Source: Syntrophaceae bacterium UBA7544
Lineage (GTDB): Bacteria > Desulfobacterota > Syntrophia > Syntrophales > Smithellaceae
Reading direction: 5' to 3'
Length of the DNA: 6,624 nt
Assembly: GCA_002479215.1 (NCBI GenBank)
Contig: DLME01000110.1
Span: 1 to 6,624 of the forward strand
This document shows positions 4,899 to 6,624 of this stretch, in pieces. The translations under genes and the position numbers were made by a program. Every line of letters starts with the position of its first letter. Position 1 is the stretch's first letter. The notes beneath the pieces are model-generated. The model was given only the letters and a program-made list of their open reading frames with translations, searched no databases and had not been told where the DNA came from.

Positions 4899-6624
4899 TT
4901 AATTTATAATTTTTTCGGCACTCTCTGTAAAACCTGATCCTTTTAATATTTTTGGCGTTATGAAAATTAAAAGCTGTGTGTTTGTATTGTCAACATTTTC
5001 AGTTTTAAATAGCCAACCAAGAATTGGAATTTTTTGAAACCAGGGGACACCGGTTACAAGTTTCTGCTCATTCGTTGTTGAAACACCACCAATAACAACA
5101 GTATCTCCATCTTGAACAACAACGGTTGATTCCATATCATTTTTGTTTATGGGTGGATTGCCCTGAAGAATAGTTGCTTTGGTATAATCAGGCACATCAT
5201 TGGAAGCTATGATTTCCATTGAAATTTTTCCTTCGTCAGTTATTTTCGGCTTTACCTCTAACTTTAACACGGCTTCTTTAAAAGTAACAGTTGCCGGTGA
5301 ATTACCCGATGCAGGAGTTACATAGGGGACGTCAGCTCCTTGCTTGATAATAGCCTTAACGTTATCCATAGTCACCACTTTCGGAGAAGAAATAAGCTTC
5401 CCCCTGTTATTACTTTCTAAGGCAGCAATCTGCGCTTCAAGAAAACCAGTAGCGCCACCAAATACTATACCCAGTGTAGGTCCTGCCACTGCTGCCGGTA
5501 AATTTACTGCCGCCATAGACAAAGTTGTTGCAGGAGTAACGCTAGAATTTAAAAGACCGATTTGAGGGGGATAAGCTTGTCGAATTGAATTTGTTTGCAG
5601 TGTACTGGAACCGCCGGACAAACCTAACCCGTAAGTACCACCACTAATCGATTGTTGATTTCCGACCCCCCATGTCACACCGACATTTCTGATAAATTCT
5701 TCAGTTGCTTCAACAATTTTGGCTTCAATGAGTATTTGCCGTAATTTTCGCTTGTCCGCCAAAAGCTTTGTCTCTCTTTCTTTACGTGTATCTTCGGCTT
5801 TGCGCTGATTTTCTTCAGCACTTACTTTATCAGCTTCATCTTTTTTCTTTCTTTCCAAAGTCATCACACTGATGACATCACCCATTTGTTTTTTGGCTAA
5901 ACCGTTTATGTCCAGTATTGTGTCTAGAGCTTGCTCCCAGGGAACATTTTTCATAGATAAAGTTACATTACCTTTTACATCATCACCGGAAACTATACTG
6001 ATATCGCCATACTCAGCCATTAGGCGAAAAACGCTCTTTATGTCCGCATCCTGAAAGTCAATAGATATCATTCGATCTGTATATCTTTTTACTGTTTCCT
6101 TTTTAATTGGTTTTACCTTGGCTTCTTCACTTGCTGCAATATCATCAGTTTTTTTTGCAGTTTCCGTAGCAACTTTTGCCACTATCTTTTTCTTTTCCGT
6201 TACTTTCGGAGTTTCTTCAATTACTACCGGAGAAACCGGGGATTTTTTTTCCGGTAAACTGGAGACATTAAAATCAATTAATACACTTTGTCCTTCTTGT
6301 TTTATGGAGTAAGGAACAATCTTTTTAAGATTAACAGATAAATATATCCATTGTTTACCGTCTACTAATTGTTGCACCGGCGTTACGTGTAAAATATTGT
6401 TTAGCTCACCTTCTCCGAATTGGCGGCGCATATTTTCAGGCGCAAACATATTTTCTAACTTAATCAGCAAACTGCCGTTGGTCTGAGTTTCTACATTAAT
6501 AGTTGTTTGTTGGGATACAATAAGGTTAATCCTTTCTTTACCCGACGACTTTTCCAATAAAACATTTTCCAAATACCCGACTTTGGCAACTGTAGCCTCC
6601 GCCTTATCGTCAGTTGCTTGGTTT
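4899..6624 (-). CDS. pilQ: Type IV pilus secretin PilQ (N-terminus cut by the right window edge)
   Basis: PilQ forms the outer-membrane channel through which the pilus fibre passes. The frame is open to the right edge, so 574 residues are visible and the signal peptide and probably another AMIN domain are missing. Numbering from an internal TTG at 6572 (not the true start), domains are: AMIN (about 1-105), a Lys/Glu/Pro-rich linker (106-165), the N0/STN domain (168-238, RMISIDFQDADIKSVFRLMA onward), a charged helix (239-277), and the secretin barrel (278-545). The barrel starts with ILIEAKIVEATEEF (280-293), has a Gly/Ser-rich stretch (309-375) that may include the gate, KLISSPKVVTMDN (392-404), and the secretin signature VPWFQKIPILGWLF (509-522), and ends with LLIFITPKIL (534-543). 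The usual N1 (Secretin_N) domain between N0 and barrel is not visible. PilQ is preferred over GspD-type secretins because of the AMIN domain. The downstream neighbour is its likely pilotin. Confidence 0.93.
   Translation of the reverse strand, partial: NQATDDKAEATVAKVGYLENVLLEKSSGKERINLIVSQQTTINVETQTNGSLLIKLENMFAPENMRRQFGEGELNNILHVTPVQQLVDGKQWIYLSVNLKKIVPYSIKQEGQSVLIDFNVSSLPEKKSPVSPVVIEETPKVTEKKKIVAKVATETAKKTDDIAASEEAKVKPIKKETVKRYTDRMISIDFQDADIKSVFRLMAEYGDISIVSGDDVKGNVTLSMKNVPWEQALDTILDINGLAKKQMGDVISVMTLERKKKDEADKVSAEENQRKAEDTRKERETKLLADKRKLRQILIEAKIVEATEEFIRNVGVTWGVGNQQSISGGTYGLGLSGGSSTLQTNSIRQAYPPQIGLLNSSVTPATTLSMAAVNLPAAVAGPTLGIVFGGATGFLEAQIAALESNNRGKLISSPKVVTMDNVKAIIKQGADVPYVTPASGNSPATVTFKEAVLKLEVKPKITDEGKISMEIIASNDVPDYTKATILQGNPPINKNDMESTVVVQDGDTVVIGGVSTTNEQKLVTGVPWFQKIPILGWLFKTENVDNTNTQLLIFITPKILKGSGFTESAEKIIN

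Noticed and set aside
6570..6572. TTG as the true PilQ start
   Set aside because: The frame stays open to the window edge and this codon falls within the AMIN domain, without a signal peptide, so the real start must be upstream.

Overview
The window reads as ordinary chromosomal DNA from a Gram-negative bacterium. Every gene I can support lies on the minus strand. An outer-membrane secretin (PilQ) and a pilotin-like TPR lipoprotein require a diderm cell with type IV pili. The mix of PilQ, a short M24B peptidase next to a cytosolic TPR protein, GcvH, a LipM-type octanoyltransferase and HisC resembles Desulfobacterota (former Deltaproteobacteria). That placement is recalled from family knowledge and is only moderately secure.

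Reading in the direction of transcription, from right to left: the right edge holds pilQ, cut off at its 5' end, followed after 46 bases by a six-TPR lipoprotein of the PilW/PilF type. These are probably the tail of a pil operon whose other members would lie beyond the right edge. A 102-base spacer with a plausible sigma70 promoter then leads into a second transcription unit: a cytosolic TPR protein, an M24B Xaa-Pro peptidase that overlaps it by 17 bases, and gcvH 19 bases further on. After gcvH comes a 373-base non-coding stretch full of inverted and direct repeats. Beyond it lie lipM, with a strong ribosome binding site, and hisC 20 bases later, which runs off the left edge.

Functionally there are three parts. 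The first is type IV pilus assembly at the outer membrane. The second is lipoyl metabolism: GcvH is the known acceptor of the octanoyl group delivered by LipM, so enzyme and substrate are near neighbours, although the other glycine-cleavage and lipoyl genes are not here. The third is housekeeping, namely peptide turnover and histidine synthesis.

The two points most worth a second look are a PilQ that appears to lack the N1 (Secretin_N) domain, with a highly charged helix joining N0 directly to the secretin barrel, and the hairpin-rich spacer between gcvH and lipM. I see no phage, IS transposase, CRISPR, toxin-antitoxin or defence genes, and no convincing evidence of a wholly new system.
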